Shown here: in pieces, positions 9,582-18,306 of the stretch | Numbering within the stretch: position 1 is the first letter of the stretch | How the letters are laid out: each line of letters begins with the position of its first letter | Assembly (NCBI GenBank): GCA_017553505.1 | Contig: JAFZLD010000006.1 | Coordinates: 124,001-188,000, forward strand | Length of the DNA stretch: 64,000 bases | Source: Lachnospiraceae bacterium | Lineage (GTDB): Bacteria; Bacillota; Clostridia; Lachnospirales; Lachnospiraceae | Direction of reading: 5' to 3' | The notes under the pieces: generated by a model | The model's input: only the letters and a program-made list of their open reading frames with translations | Told to the model about the DNA's origin: nothing | Databases searched by the model: none | Made by a program: the position numbers and the translations under genes

Positions 9582-9622
9582 AAAGATACCTTCCTTTACT
9601 TGTAATCCCCCGAAATGTATCG

Positions 9623-10633
9623 CTAGTTAGATGATGATGAAAAATGTACGTTATTGGCCGCACTGCAAATTGCGTAGGACATGCATGCCACCATTATAAG
9701 ATGCTGAGTGAACATGGTGCTCACAATACCGTTAACCGCAGCTGCTTCTATATTGGTCTTCTCCTCTTCGGAGTAAGTGGCAGTCACAATTGCGGAAGAA
9801 AGAAGATTTCTAAACTGTCTTCCTACTCCGAGATTGCCTAGACCTCTTACCGACTTAAGAGCGTCACTTACCTCTTTTACGTCGTTAATATAGTTCTGAA
9901 GGTCTTCAGGCTTAACAACCATAGCGATTGTCGCAAGCGTTCCGAGAGATCTGTCGCCAAAAGAAATCTTTGCTTTCTTAAGTATCTTCTCGACTTCGAT
10001 TACCTTATCGCATCTTTCCTCGGCAGTTCCGGGGAAAAGGCTCAAAACACAAGCTACAGTCTGAGCGTTGTTATTGATAACGAATTTCTTTTTAAGTATG
10101 TCGAAGCACTCTTCGCTGTCATTGACAATGTCTTCAACGCTCTTATCGGTAAGCGCCATGAGTGTACAACCGACGATGTCTTCGTATGAGGTCAGGAAAG
10201 GATGCTTCTTTCTGAGACCTTTATATATCGCGTTAACCCTCTCAATGGTGTCCTCGTGATGAACGTTCTGGACGTATTTAAATACTATTGATGCCGGAAC
10301 TCCGAAGAAATCTGAGCCGGAGCAAATCTTTCTGAGTGTGTTGTAAAGCTCGTTAATCTTCTGAGCCGCATAGTCGGGGTCTGAGCTTTCCGCAACTGCT
10401 GCCGCCGCAACTTCTTTGGCCAGAGTGCTCTTGATGTTTACAAATCCGGAAGAGTGTCTGCCGATGAGCTTCTTGGCTTCTTTGAGCCTGTCTTCGTCGA
10501 TCTTGGCATCGCTTCCCAGAAGTGAAGCCGCATACGATGATGCTGCGTAGTAACCGTCAAGCTTATAGACCTTCTTGGCGGTCGTAAAATCGTCAATAAA
10601 TCTGCTTGTTAACTTGTTAAGTGTCTCGTTCAT
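9623..10633 (-). CDS. DUF4003 family protein
   Basis: A 336-residue, largely alpha-helical soluble protein that I match from memory to the DUF4003 family; no enzymatic motif is visible. There is no signal peptide and no clear membrane helix, although residues 315-330 are fairly hydrophobic. It is the first gene of the run leading to the hybrid kinase (41 bases downstream), galK and the GH3 enzyme. A possible partner or input protein for the sensor-less kinase is a reasonable guess from position only. Confidence 0.65.
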   Translation of the reverse strand: MNETLNKLTSRFIDDFTTAKKVYKLDGYYAASSYAASLLGSDAKIDEDRLKEAKKLIGRHSSGFVNIKSTLAKEVAAAAVAESSDPDYAAQKINELYNTLRKICSGSDFFGVPASIVFKYVQNVHHEDTIERVNAIYKGLRKKHPFLTSYEDIVGCTLMALTDKSVEDIVNDSEECFDILKKKFVINNNAQTVACVLSLFPGTAEERCDKVIEVEKILKKAKISFGDRSLGTLATIAMVVKPEDLQNYINDVKEVSDALKSVRGLGNLGVGRQFRNLLSSAIVTATYSEEEKTNIEAAAVNGIVSTMFTQHLIMVACMSYAICSAANNVHFSSSSN

Positions 10634-10681
10634 ACCTTATACCCTGTACCTTTCATTTTCTCATATTCCCCTTACATTCCT

Positions 10682-10710
10682 ATTATACGGTCAGAATCCG
10701 CGCACCTCAA
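10682..10710 (-). promoter_or_regulatory. Putative sigma-A promoter of the DUF4003-kinase-galK run
   Basis: On the minus strand a -35 TTGAGG (10710-10705) is followed after 17 bases by a perfect -10 TATAAT (10687-10682). The -35 lies inside the 3' end of the SGNH gene. There is no terminator between that gene and DUF4003, so read-through is also possible. Confidence 0.55.
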
Positions 10711-12106
10711 TCACTTCGCCCGTAAAGCAATCGTAGGTCAGGATGCTCATGAAGTCCCCAAGACTGTAGTAGCTGTCCTTATTAATGACTATATTTTCCC
10801 CATGCATATAGTCGCCGTTATACGATATCTTAAGGGTCTCTGTGTTGCTAAGTTGGTATAAGAACGGTTCTTCGTTTAAATCATTTCCGTGAACCTTGGT
10901 AAGCTCTCCGTTCTTGTATATCCACTTGCCGCCGGCTCTGTATTCTTCTTCGGTCATGCCGAGCTTAGAGAGAGATGCGTAATAGTCCGTCTCGGCTCTT
11001 TCCGTATAATCACCTTCGAGGCTGATTACCGCGAGCACATCTTTAGACTGCGATAACATGGAAATGTACTCTTCGTAAGCCTCCGCGCTCTTAAGCTCGT
11101 GAATTGCCTTGGCACTGTAATACCACTCAAGGTCCTTGTCCCACTGCCAATATCTTGAATCGCCGCGATGGTCGGTAAAAGAATACCTTTCAGAGAGATA
11201 CTGCTCAAAATATTCGGCCATCTTTCTGGCGCCATATGCGTTACTGTGGCCGCTATCGATTAAGTCATTGTCGTAGTCAAAATTTATTTCTGCCCTGATC
11301 TTATTGAAGTCAATGACGGGTATGCCGTTGGCCTGTCCGTATTCTGCTACAGAATCCGCAACTCCCTGCTCTGCTTCCGTCATGTATCCGGGAGCGAAAT
11401 AAAGTACCAGGTCGAAGCCTTTCTTGGCCGAAAGAGCCTTGAGGTCTTCAAGCCACTTCGTCTGACCCGCATCAAGCGGAACCGGGAAAGGTGCTCCGTC
11501 GGCATAAGGCGGAACTCCCTGACCGTTCTTGACCCATGTCATGTATTCTCCGCGTCCGAAGTAATTGGGGGCACGAAGCTCAAAATCATTTTTCTTAAGT
11601 TCTTTGTATCTGCTGTGTATTATCGGGAAGCGGAAGAGGTAGTCCAACCAGCTTTTTTTGTCCGCGCCTTCGGTAATCAGTTGAACCGAATTGATGCTCG
11701 GCTTCATGGAAAGCATGTTGCGATACTCATTGCCGATTATCTGCTGCTTGTCGTACAAAATGTCATGTGCTTCCACAAATACCACCTTGGGGGACTGCGT
11801 CTTAAGGAGTTCCTTTAAATGGTGATATCCCGAAATTCTGTCCTGAGACGACACCGCAATGTCAAACGCCGCGATACCGAGGTCTTCCCAGTAATACGCC
11901 GGATATGTTCCAAAGTAGCACAGACTGGAGCCCAGAAACGCCACATCCACAAGGTTATCTTCCGTCTCGTATAATTGAGTCAGCGAAGAAATCTTGTCTC
12001 CGGACGTGTCCTTCCAGCTGAGCGGTCCGTACACCGCCGCCAGACACAAATATGCAATTATTACGAAGCCTAAGGCTGCGATTATCTTGGTAATTCTTGA
12101 TTTCAT
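10691..12106 (-). CDS. SGNH-like extracytoplasmic partner of MBOAT acyltransferase
   Basis: A 471-residue protein with one N-terminal membrane helix (about residues 8-26) and the rest outside the cell. Residues FLGSSLCYFG provide the serine block of an SGNH/GDSL-type fold, and DSGHSNAYGARK near residue 285 provides the Asp-x-x-His block. It shares layout with DltD and AlgX/AlgJ-type proteins that finish O-acylation of surface polymers. It begins 13 bases after the MBOAT gene, which fits the two-component acyl-transfer design. The acceptor polymer and acyl group cannot be told. The C-terminal 120 residues are an extra part I cannot name. Confidence 0.75.
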   Translation of the reverse strand: MKSRITKIIAALGFVIIAYLCLAAVYGPLSWKDTSGDKISSLTQLYETEDNLVDVAFLGSSLCYFGTYPAYYWEDLGIAAFDIAVSSQDRISGYHHLKELLKTQSPKVVFVEAHDILYDKQQIIGNEYRNMLSMKPSINSVQLITEGADKKSWLDYLFRFPIIHSRYKELKKNDFELRAPNYFGRGEYMTWVKNGQGVPPYADGAPFPVPLDAGQTKWLEDLKALSAKKGFDLVLYFAPGYMTEAEQGVADSVAEYGQANGIPVIDFNKIRAEINFDYDNDLIDSGHSNAYGARKMAEYFEQYLSERYSFTDHRGDSRYWQWDKDLEWYYSAKAIHELKSAEAYEEYISMLSQSKDVLAVISLEGDYTERAETDYYASLSKLGMTEEEYRAGGKWIYKNGELTKVHGNDLNEEPFLYQLSNTETLKISYNGDYMHGENIVINKDSYYSLGDFMSILTYDCFTGEVIEVRGF

Positions 12107-12119
12107 ACTGTCCCGTTAT

Positions 12120-13604
12120 TTAAAAGTCAAAATAGATAAATTTATTGGATGCAAATTCGGCACCGTACTCACCGAATACAATTATCGCTACCAGCAAAAG
12201 AATAAATACCGCCCACCTGAAAGCCATGTTCTGCTTAAACAGGAACTCTCCGATATCGAGCTGCTGCTTGTACCTGACGATTGATACAAAAAGAAGCAAT
12301 ACCAGCGATGCAAACAGTATTCCCACTTCAAAATGATTGAGTCCCCAGTTATAAAGGCTGTCGTTAAAGATTACCCAGGGGTTCCACTTGGTAAACATTC
12401 TGAGGATATACTTAAGCGCAAGTTTAAGTGAACCCGCGCGGAAAAAGATAAGTGCAAAGCTGACCAAAAGGTTGGTTCCGAGAACTTTTCCGAAACGGTA
12501 GCTGAACACGTTCTTTTGCACTTTAAGCTTGTCGTCTATCCAATCTCTTAAAGGCTTAACAATGTCGGCGATAATCTGATAAACACCGTGAATACCGCCC
12601 CACACAACGTACTTCCACGAAGCTCCGTGCCAGAGGCCGCTTATGAGGAATGTGACCATGATGTTTCTGTACTTGGTTATCTTGCCGCGACGGTTACCGC
12701 CCAAGGGGATGTAGATGTAATCTCTGAACCACGTAGTCAGGGAAATGTGCCATCTACGCCAGAAATCCGCAATACTTGTGGCAAAAAGAGGCGTGTTGAA
12801 ATTCTCCATAAGGTCGATACCGATTATTCTGGCCGCGCCAATTGCAACTGCGGAATATCCGGCAAAATCGGCGTATATCTGAACCGAGAAGCCCAACATC
12901 GCAATGAAAGTCTCAATCGTACCGGCCGCGTAAATATCACTGTAGACCGCATCGACAAAAATCGCTATTCTGTCAGCGATTACCATCTTAACGAACAAGC
13001 CCCAAAGCATCATGCCAAGGCCTGAAACAACTCCCTTGTAGCTCCAAAGCCTTCTTTTGCCAAGGTCGTCTATCTGCTTGATAAGCTTACCGCTTCTCTC
13101 GATAGGTCCCGCTACAAGCTGAGGGAAGAAGCTTACGAACAATGCATACTTAAAGAAGTTCTTCTCCGCCTGCGAGTCGCCCCGATACACATCGACAACA
13201 TATCCGATAGCCTGGAATGTGTAAAAAGAAATTCCGACGGGAAGCAGGAAGTCAAATGGCTTATCGACAGCCCGAATACCCGCAAGACTCAAAATCTTAT
13301 TCAAATTCAAGAAGAAAAAGTCAAGATACTTAAAAGTAAAGAGCACCGCAAGATTCACTACGATTGCAGATACCAGCCAGAACTTCTTCGCCGACGTTTC
13401 GGCAGCTCTGCCGATTAACAACCCGGCTATGTAAGTCACGACCGTGGTAAAGAGTATCAGAACTATATATTTGGGATTCCAACACATGTAAAAGAAGTAG
13501 CTGGCCACAAGCAGCCAGTACATCTTGGCCTTTTGGGGAATCACTATATATAAAAGCATTACTATGGGAAAGAATGCGAAAAATTGTACGGAATTAAAAA
13601 GCAT
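12120..13604 (-). CDS. MBOAT-family O-acyltransferase (AlgI/DltB-like)
   Basis: A 494-residue integral membrane protein of the membrane-bound O-acyltransferase family with about ten or more hydrophobic segments. The conserved catalytic histidine lies in SGLWHGASWKY, and the motif block FWRRWHISLTTWFRDYIYIP is typical of AlgI/PatA/DltB. It passes acyl groups across the membrane to a surface polymer. ATG 13604 is the start because AAAGGA precedes it; a longer frame upstream would run through a terminator and the tRNA gene, so I rejected it. The SGNH-like gene follows after 13 bases and should be its partner. Confidence 0.92.
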   Translation of the reverse strand: MLFNSVQFFAFFPIVMLLYIVIPQKAKMYWLLVASYFFYMCWNPKYIVLILFTTVVTYIAGLLIGRAAETSAKKFWLVSAIVVNLAVLFTFKYLDFFFLNLNKILSLAGIRAVDKPFDFLLPVGISFYTFQAIGYVVDVYRGDSQAEKNFFKYALFVSFFPQLVAGPIERSGKLIKQIDDLGKRRLWSYKGVVSGLGMMLWGLFVKMVIADRIAIFVDAVYSDIYAAGTIETFIAMLGFSVQIYADFAGYSAVAIGAARIIGIDLMENFNTPLFATSIADFWRRWHISLTTWFRDYIYIPLGGNRRGKITKYRNIMVTFLISGLWHGASWKYVVWGGIHGVYQIIADIVKPLRDWIDDKLKVQKNVFSYRFGKVLGTNLLVSFALIFFRAGSLKLALKYILRMFTKWNPWVIFNDSLYNWGLNHFEVGILFASLVLLLFVSIVRYKQQLDIGEFLFKQNMAFRWAVFILLLVAIIVFGEYGAEFASNKFIYFDF

Positions 13605-13627
13605 CGTTACGTTCCTTTCTTCTAACA

Positions 13628-13656
13628 ATTTTAGTATATGAAACGACGCTTCGCAA
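13628..13656 (-). promoter_or_regulatory. Putative promoter of MBOAT operon
   Basis: Minus-strand -35 TTGCGA (13656-13651), 17-base spacer, -10 TAAAAT (13633-13628), about 25 bases before the MBOAT start. Confidence 0.5.
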
Positions 13657-13681
13657 CTTAAAAAAGTCGCAATTCTGTAAT

Positions 13682-13712
13682 AAAAAAGCTCTGAAATCAT
13701 TGACTTCAGAGC
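13682..13712 (-). terminator. Terminator of tRNA-Gly
   Basis: Minus-strand hairpin with perfect eight-base arms GCTCTGAA/TTCAGAGC (13712-13688) followed by six T. It starts nine bases after the tRNA 3' end. Confidence 0.85.
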
Positions 13713-13720
13713 ATGATAAA

Positions 13721-13791
13721 AGCGGGTGATGGGAATCGAACCCACGTATCCAGCTTGGAAGGCTGGTGTTCTACCATTGAACTACACCCGC
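13721..13791 (-). tRNA. tRNA-Gly (anticodon TCC)
   Basis: The 71-base minus-strand sequence folds as a cloverleaf: acceptor arms GCGGGTG/CACCCGC, T-loop GGTTCGATTCC, and an anticodon stem CCAGC/GCTGG enclosing TTCCAAG-type loop bases with anticodon TCC. The discriminator base is T and the 3' CCA is not encoded, consistent with the cca gene in this window. It is a single gene with its own promoter and terminator, reading GGA and possibly GGG codons. Confidence 0.97.
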
Positions 13792-13798
13792 GTAATAA

Positions 13799-13856
13799 AA
13801 TATGGCTTGTATCTCACAACAAGCCATATTCTATAATAGTTAAATGTGTTTGTCAA
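13799..13856 (-). promoter_or_regulatory. ABC-F terminator hairpin overlapping the tRNA-Gly promoter
   Basis: A perfect -35 TTGACA (13856-13851), 17-base spacer and -10 TAGAAT (13833-13828) precede tRNA-Gly. The -10 overlaps the first arm of a twelve-base inverted repeat (13830-13819 with 13810-13799) that is followed by TTTTATT and so looks like the terminator of the ABC-F gene. Promoter and terminator therefore share bases. Confidence 0.7.
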
Positions 13857-13862
13857 TTCGTT

Positions 13863-15794
13863 TTAGCCAAGTTCCGAAAGAGATTTGTCGAGCTCGCCCC
13901 ACTCGTCCATGAGGTTAAGAAGATTCTCTTCCGCGGCATCGATTTCGCCTTGAATCTCGGTAAGCTTTGAGTAGTTGGAAGCATACTCGGGATTCTGAAG
14001 CTCGTCCTTTTTGGCCGCGATGGTATCTTCCAGGCCGGCTATCTGTTCCTCTAACTTCTCCATTTTCTTTTGAATCTTGGAGCGTTCTTTGCCGGGGTTG
14101 TTGTAGGCGTTCTGAGAGGACTTGGGCTGCTCGGTCACGGCTTCCTGCTTCTTGGAGGCGCCAAAATCAATCTTGGAGTCGTTGCCGCCGTTACGCTTCT
14201 CTTCGTACTCTTCGTAGCCGAAGTTATAGGTCTTTACTCCGTCAGAGGTGAATTCAAGGAGTCTTGATGCAACCTTCTTAACGAAGTATCTGTCGTGAGA
14301 TACGAATATTACGGAACCGGCGAAGTCCTTGAGCATGCTTTCAAGCGTTTCCTTGCCGACAATATCCATGTGGTTCGTAGGCTCGTCGAGGATTAAGAAG
14401 TTGGGGCCGGTCTTAAATATCTTACAAAGCGCCAGTCGGACTCTCTCGCCTCCCGAAAGCATATTTACCTGCTTAAATACATCATCGCCTCGAAGGAGAA
14501 AGGCTCCGAGGTCGCTTCTTACCTCTGTCTCGGTAAGATTGGGGAACATGTCCCAGTAATCGTCTATAACAGTCTTGTCGGATGTATACTGAGCCATCTG
14601 CTGGTCGAAATATCCCACGTCGACGTTCACACCGTACTTAAACTCGCCGGAAAGCGGCTCAACCGTTCCCACAAGCGTCTTAAGAAACGTAGACTTACCG
14701 ATACCGTTACCGCCAATAATGCCTATTTTCTCGCCCTTCTTCATGTCGAGATTAACGGTCTCAAGAAGTTTATCGTAACCGATTCCGAGTTCCTTAACAA
14801 ACAGCACATCCTTGCCGGTTTCACGTAACGGTACAAAAGAAGCCTTAAAGCTCTTTGTATCGTATCTGTCGGGAGCTTCGACTATCTCCATGTGTTCAAT
14901 CGCTTTAAGCTTCGAGCGCGCAGCCGCAACCTTGGTAGGTGTGTTCTTCCACTGTTCAACCCAGTCACGTAAACGCTTGATTTCTTTCTGCTGGGCTTCG
15001 TAGTCTTTCTTTTGCTTCTCGTAGGCTTCTTTCTTAAGCTCGATGAACTTAGTGTAGTTGCCGCTGTAGCGTGTCATCTTGCCGTACTCGATTTCATATA
15101 CGGTCTCGACGATGTTATCAAGGAACATTCGGTCGTGAGACACGAGCACGATGGCACGGGGGTAGTCCTTTAAGTATCCTTCAAGCCACTCAACCGTCTC
15201 GATATCAAGGTGGTTGGTAGGCTCGTCGAGAAGAAGTATGTCAGGCTTCTCCAAAAGAAGCTTTACAAAAGCAATCTTGGTACGCTGGCCTCCCGAGAAA
15301 TCGGAGAGGGGCTTCTTCTTGTCCTCGTCGGTGAAGCCGAATTTCTTGAGGACGATTTCGTATTCTTTTTCATAATAATAGCCGCCTATGTAGTTAAACT
15401 GCTCCTGTAGGCGGGTATATTGCTCGAGTAACTTCTCTGAGTGGTCGGTCTGCATGCGGGTTACCATATCATCCATGGTACGCTGCATGGCGCGAATCGG
15501 TTCAAATACCTTCTTAACCTCTGTCTCGAGAGTGACGGTATCGTCGGCAAAGGCCATCTGCTTAAGGTAGCCGATCTGAGGATTGCCGGTCTTAGCAATG
15601 TAGATGTCCTCGTCGGAGTCACGCTTGGCAAGGTCCACCTCACCTGTAATCAGCTTAAGAAGGGTGGTCTTACCGCAACCGTTTCGGCCTACGACCGCTA
15701 TTTTTTCTCTGTTGTTCTTTATCTCAAAATTGATGCCGGAGAGTATGGTATCCCCACCATACATAACCGCACCGTTATGAATCTGGTAAATCAT
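13863..15794 (-). CDS. ABC-F family ATPase
   Basis: A 643-residue soluble protein with two ATP-binding cassettes and no membrane domain. First cassette: Walker A GRNGCGKTT, signature SGGQRTK, Walker B ending LLLDEPTNHLD. Second cassette: GGNGIGKST, LSGGERVR, LILDEPTNHMD. A charged linker of about 80 residues joins them and a coiled-coil tail (about 555-640) ends the protein. ABC-F proteins bind the ribosome E site and affect translation or antibiotic protection; the long tail resembles YdiF/Uup-type members. Which subfamily cannot be settled by eye. Upstream, the GH13 gene ends 37 bases before its start. Confidence 0.9.
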   Translation of the reverse strand: MIYQIHNGAVMYGGDTILSGINFEIKNNREKIAVVGRNGCGKTTLLKLITGEVDLAKRDSDEDIYIAKTGNPQIGYLKQMAFADDTVTLETEVKKVFEPIRAMQRTMDDMVTRMQTDHSEKLLEQYTRLQEQFNYIGGYYYEKEYEIVLKKFGFTDEDKKKPLSDFSGGQRTKIAFVKLLLEKPDILLLDEPTNHLDIETVEWLEGYLKDYPRAIVLVSHDRMFLDNIVETVYEIEYGKMTRYSGNYTKFIELKKEAYEKQKKDYEAQQKEIKRLRDWVEQWKNTPTKVAAARSKLKAIEHMEIVEAPDRYDTKSFKASFVPLRETGKDVLFVKELGIGYDKLLETVNLDMKKGEKIGIIGGNGIGKSTFLKTLVGTVEPLSGEFKYGVNVDVGYFDQQMAQYTSDKTVIDDYWDMFPNLTETEVRSDLGAFLLRGDDVFKQVNMLSGGERVRLALCKIFKTGPNFLILDEPTNHMDIVGKETLESMLKDFAGSVIFVSHDRYFVKKVASRLLEFTSDGVKTYNFGYEEYEEKRNGGNDSKIDFGASKKQEAVTEQPKSSQNAYNNPGKERSKIQKKMEKLEEQIAGLEDTIAAKKDELQNPEYASNYSKLTEIQGEIDAAEENLLNLMDEWGELDKSLSELG

Positions 15795-15831
15795 TTGTAA
15801 ATCTCCATAAATAACCCAATTACCGAATTAA

Positions 15832-17928
15832 TTATCGCTCGGTTCTAAGTACGACACCCGAAACCGGCGGAAGTGTTATAACGAGCGAACCTCCGTCGAG
15901 ATTGTGAACTCTTCTGTCTATCGAGTATCCTTCGCGTGTCGAAAGAATAATCTGCTCCAAGCGTTCCGAAACGGGAGCCGCCTGCCATACGGGTACCGTG
16001 AATGTTCTCTCGGCTTCGTCTCTGTTGATGATGACAACTACGCAGGTGTCTCTTGAAAATCTTGCATAAGAAAGTGCATAGTTCTCCGAAAGAAGCTTAA
16101 CAAGCGAACCGCTCTTTAATTCGAAATTTTCTTTGTGAATGCGTATCATTTCCCTGTGGAAGCCGATAAGCTGCTTGTCTTCATTGCCCCAGGGGTATGT
16201 ACGTCTGTTGTCGGGATCCGTGAAGCCGGCGAGGCCTGCTTCGTCACCATAGTAAATGGTGGGCGCGCCTATCCAGGTCATCTGCATGATGACTGCAAGA
16301 CGCATTACTGCTTTGTCGGCGCCTTCGCTTGCCGCAGCGGCACCGAGTGTTCCTATACGACCTACCTTGCCCGTAGTTCTGGTAAGGAATCTTGAGTGGT
16401 CATGATTGGACAGCTGATTCATTGCAACCAGTTTAGAAGGTGCAAAGAACTTGTTGCCCGCATATAACATCGTGTCAAAGAAAGCGCCTGCGTTACCGAG
16501 TAAGTCGCCTCGGAACTCATCGCTGTGCTTCTGCATACCGGTTAGGAACCAGGTTACAGGCTCCATGAAAGCGTCATAGTTCATGACAGAGTCCCACTCC
16601 TGACCGTTTAACCAGCTCTTGGGGTCACCGTAGTGCTCGGCCAGAATAAGAGCTTCGGGATTGGCGGACTTAACCGCGCTTCTGAATCTCTTAAAGAACT
16701 CGTGGTTAAACTCGGGCGAATGACCTAAGTCTGCGGCAACGTCAAGTCTCCAGCCATCTGCGTTGAAAGGCTCTGAAACCCACTTGGCGGCGATTTCTAT
16801 TATTTTATCATAAAGATTCTTACTGCCCTCATAATTAAGCTTCGGGAGTGTATCATAGCCCCACCATCCGTCATAACTGCCGTTATAAGGCCAGCCTTCT
16901 TTGTTCCTGAAGTCAAAGTAGTCTCTGTAAGGGCTGCTCTCGGACACATATGCGCCCTTGGCGTAGCCTTCACTGTCTTCATATATACGTTCTCTGTCGA
17001 GCCACTTATTGAATGAACCGCAGTGGTTAAATACGCCGTCAAGGATAACCTTAATGCCCTTTTCGTGAGCAAGGCGTACAAGCTCGCAGAATAAAGCATC
17101 CGATGCCTCGAGATTCTCGTGGGCCGATACTCTTATCTGGTACTTGGTGGCGTGTTTATTATCGGTGTCGCCGTCCTTAAGGCACTCGCCGCCGTCCACA
17201 ACTATCTTACCGAAGTGAGGGTCGATGTGCTCATAGTCCTGCGTATCGTATTTGTGGTTGGAAGGCGAAACAAACAGAGGATTGAAATAGATTGCATCTA
17301 TTCCCAAATCCTTAAGGTAATCAAGCTTATTGATAACACCCTGAAGGTCGCCGCCGTAGAATTCCTTGGTACCGTCTATGGCAGGAACCTTATACCAGTC
17401 TTCAATCTTCTGAACAGGGCCACCTACATAATAGTACTCGCCCGTCTCAACGTCATTCGAAGGATCGCCGTTGCAGAAACGTTCAGTGTAAATCTGGTAC
17501 ATAACAGCGCCCTTGGCCCAGTCCGGAGTGTGGAATCCGGGCACGATAAAGAAGGGATTTCTGGACTCACTGTCTCTTGAAACTCCCGCACTGTCGTAGA
17601 TGTAGTGAAGTCTTCCGACTCTGACTTTGAAATAATAAGGGATTTCTTTGTCCGAAAGGGTGATGGTGCATGAGTAAAAGTCAAACCACTTGTTGCTGCT
17701 CGTAACCGTCATAGGATGAACTTCGTCCTGCACTACAAGTGATACCTCATCCACATTATCTATAGCCGTCCTGAAAGAAACCGTCACCTCGGAAAAAGGA
17801 GCCGGCTCAGGGGGATTTAAATAATTGGCCGTGGTATCGGCATAGAGCGCCTTCTTGATAAAGATAGGTCGCATCGTATTGATGTACCACAGATTATGTT
17901 CTGTTTTATCGTTAAACTGATGATTCAT
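15832..17928 (-). CDS. GH13 alpha-glycosidase (neopullulanase/maltogenic amylase type)
   Basis: A 698-residue alpha-amylase family enzyme acting on maltodextrins or related alpha-glucans. An N-terminal beta-sandwich (about 20-130) precedes the TIM barrel. Catalytic residues are Asp396 (DGWRLDVAAD), Glu431 (LILAEHYGD) and Asp510 (SNHDHSRF); a C-terminal beta domain ends it. No signal peptide, so it works on imported glucans in the cytoplasm. The start at 17928 is modestly supported by GGG eight bases upstream; ATG 17874 is an alternative without a visible binding site. It is separated from ftsH by 378 bases. Confidence 0.88.
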   Translation of the reverse strand: MNHQFNDKTEHNLWYINTMRPIFIKKALYADTTANYLNPPEPAPFSEVTVSFRTAIDNVDEVSLVVQDEVHPMTVTSSNKWFDFYSCTITLSDKEIPYYFKVRVGRLHYIYDSAGVSRDSESRNPFFIVPGFHTPDWAKGAVMYQIYTERFCNGDPSNDVETGEYYYVGGPVQKIEDWYKVPAIDGTKEFYGGDLQGVINKLDYLKDLGIDAIYFNPLFVSPSNHKYDTQDYEHIDPHFGKIVVDGGECLKDGDTDNKHATKYQIRVSAHENLEASDALFCELVRLAHEKGIKVILDGVFNHCGSFNKWLDRERIYEDSEGYAKGAYVSESSPYRDYFDFRNKEGWPYNGSYDGWWGYDTLPKLNYEGSKNLYDKIIEIAAKWVSEPFNADGWRLDVAADLGHSPEFNHEFFKRFRSAVKSANPEALILAEHYGDPKSWLNGQEWDSVMNYDAFMEPVTWFLTGMQKHSDEFRGDLLGNAGAFFDTMLYAGNKFFAPSKLVAMNQLSNHDHSRFLTRTTGKVGRIGTLGAAAASEGADKAVMRLAVIMQMTWIGAPTIYYGDEAGLAGFTDPDNRRTYPWGNEDKQLIGFHREMIRIHKENFELKSGSLVKLLSENYALSYARFSRDTCVVVIINRDEAERTFTVPVWQAAPVSERLEQIILSTREGYSIDRRVHNLDGGSLVITLPPVSGVVLRTER

Positions 17929-18306
17929 CTTCTTACCCTAATATATCCTAACAATGATGCCGTGATGCCAGCCTCGCATCCTGCAGCATAAGGTATTCAA
18001 AAACTTTGATATCCCATCATACTACTTAATAGTTAACGCATCATGTTATAACCCGCATAACCATACTTTATAAGTACTAAAAACATTATATCAGTTTATA
18101 TATATTTTTGAATAGTAAAACAGACAGTAGAGGTCTACTGTCTGTTTTAGAGAAGGTATTTCTTCTTATGGGGTATAGCAAAAAACTATATAATGTATTG
18201 GGGGGTTACAAGAAGTATAATATCAGAGGTCCCCCTTTTTGCAAATGCTCACCATTCACAAAATATATAAATTCGGACAGTATTTTTTGTGAATATTTCA
18301 CAAAGC
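17929..18306. other. Intergenic region between ftsH and the GH13 gene
   Basis: 378 bases with no credible gene. It holds the ftsH terminator (18116-18147), a G6/C5 clamp (18200-18205 with 18231-18235) followed by five T on the plus strand, and AT-rich sequence with a perfect minus-strand -10 TATAAT (18090-18085) that may start GH13 transcription; its -35 (TTCAAA, 16-base spacer) is weak. A 68-codon plus-strand frame across 18108-18314 lacks a ribosome binding site and is not called. Confidence 0.5.
18116..18147. terminator. Terminator hairpin downstream of ftsH
   Basis: A fifteen-base perfect inverted repeat (AAAACAGACAGTAGA and its complement) with a two-base centre. T-rich sequence follows on the minus strand, so it should end the ftsH transcript about 160 bases past the stop. 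Confidence 0.75.

Noticed and set aside
13605-13745. N-terminal extension of the MBOAT frame.
   Set aside because: It would start inside the tRNA-Gly gene and cross its terminator; a good ribosome binding site and the normal family N-terminus are at 13604.
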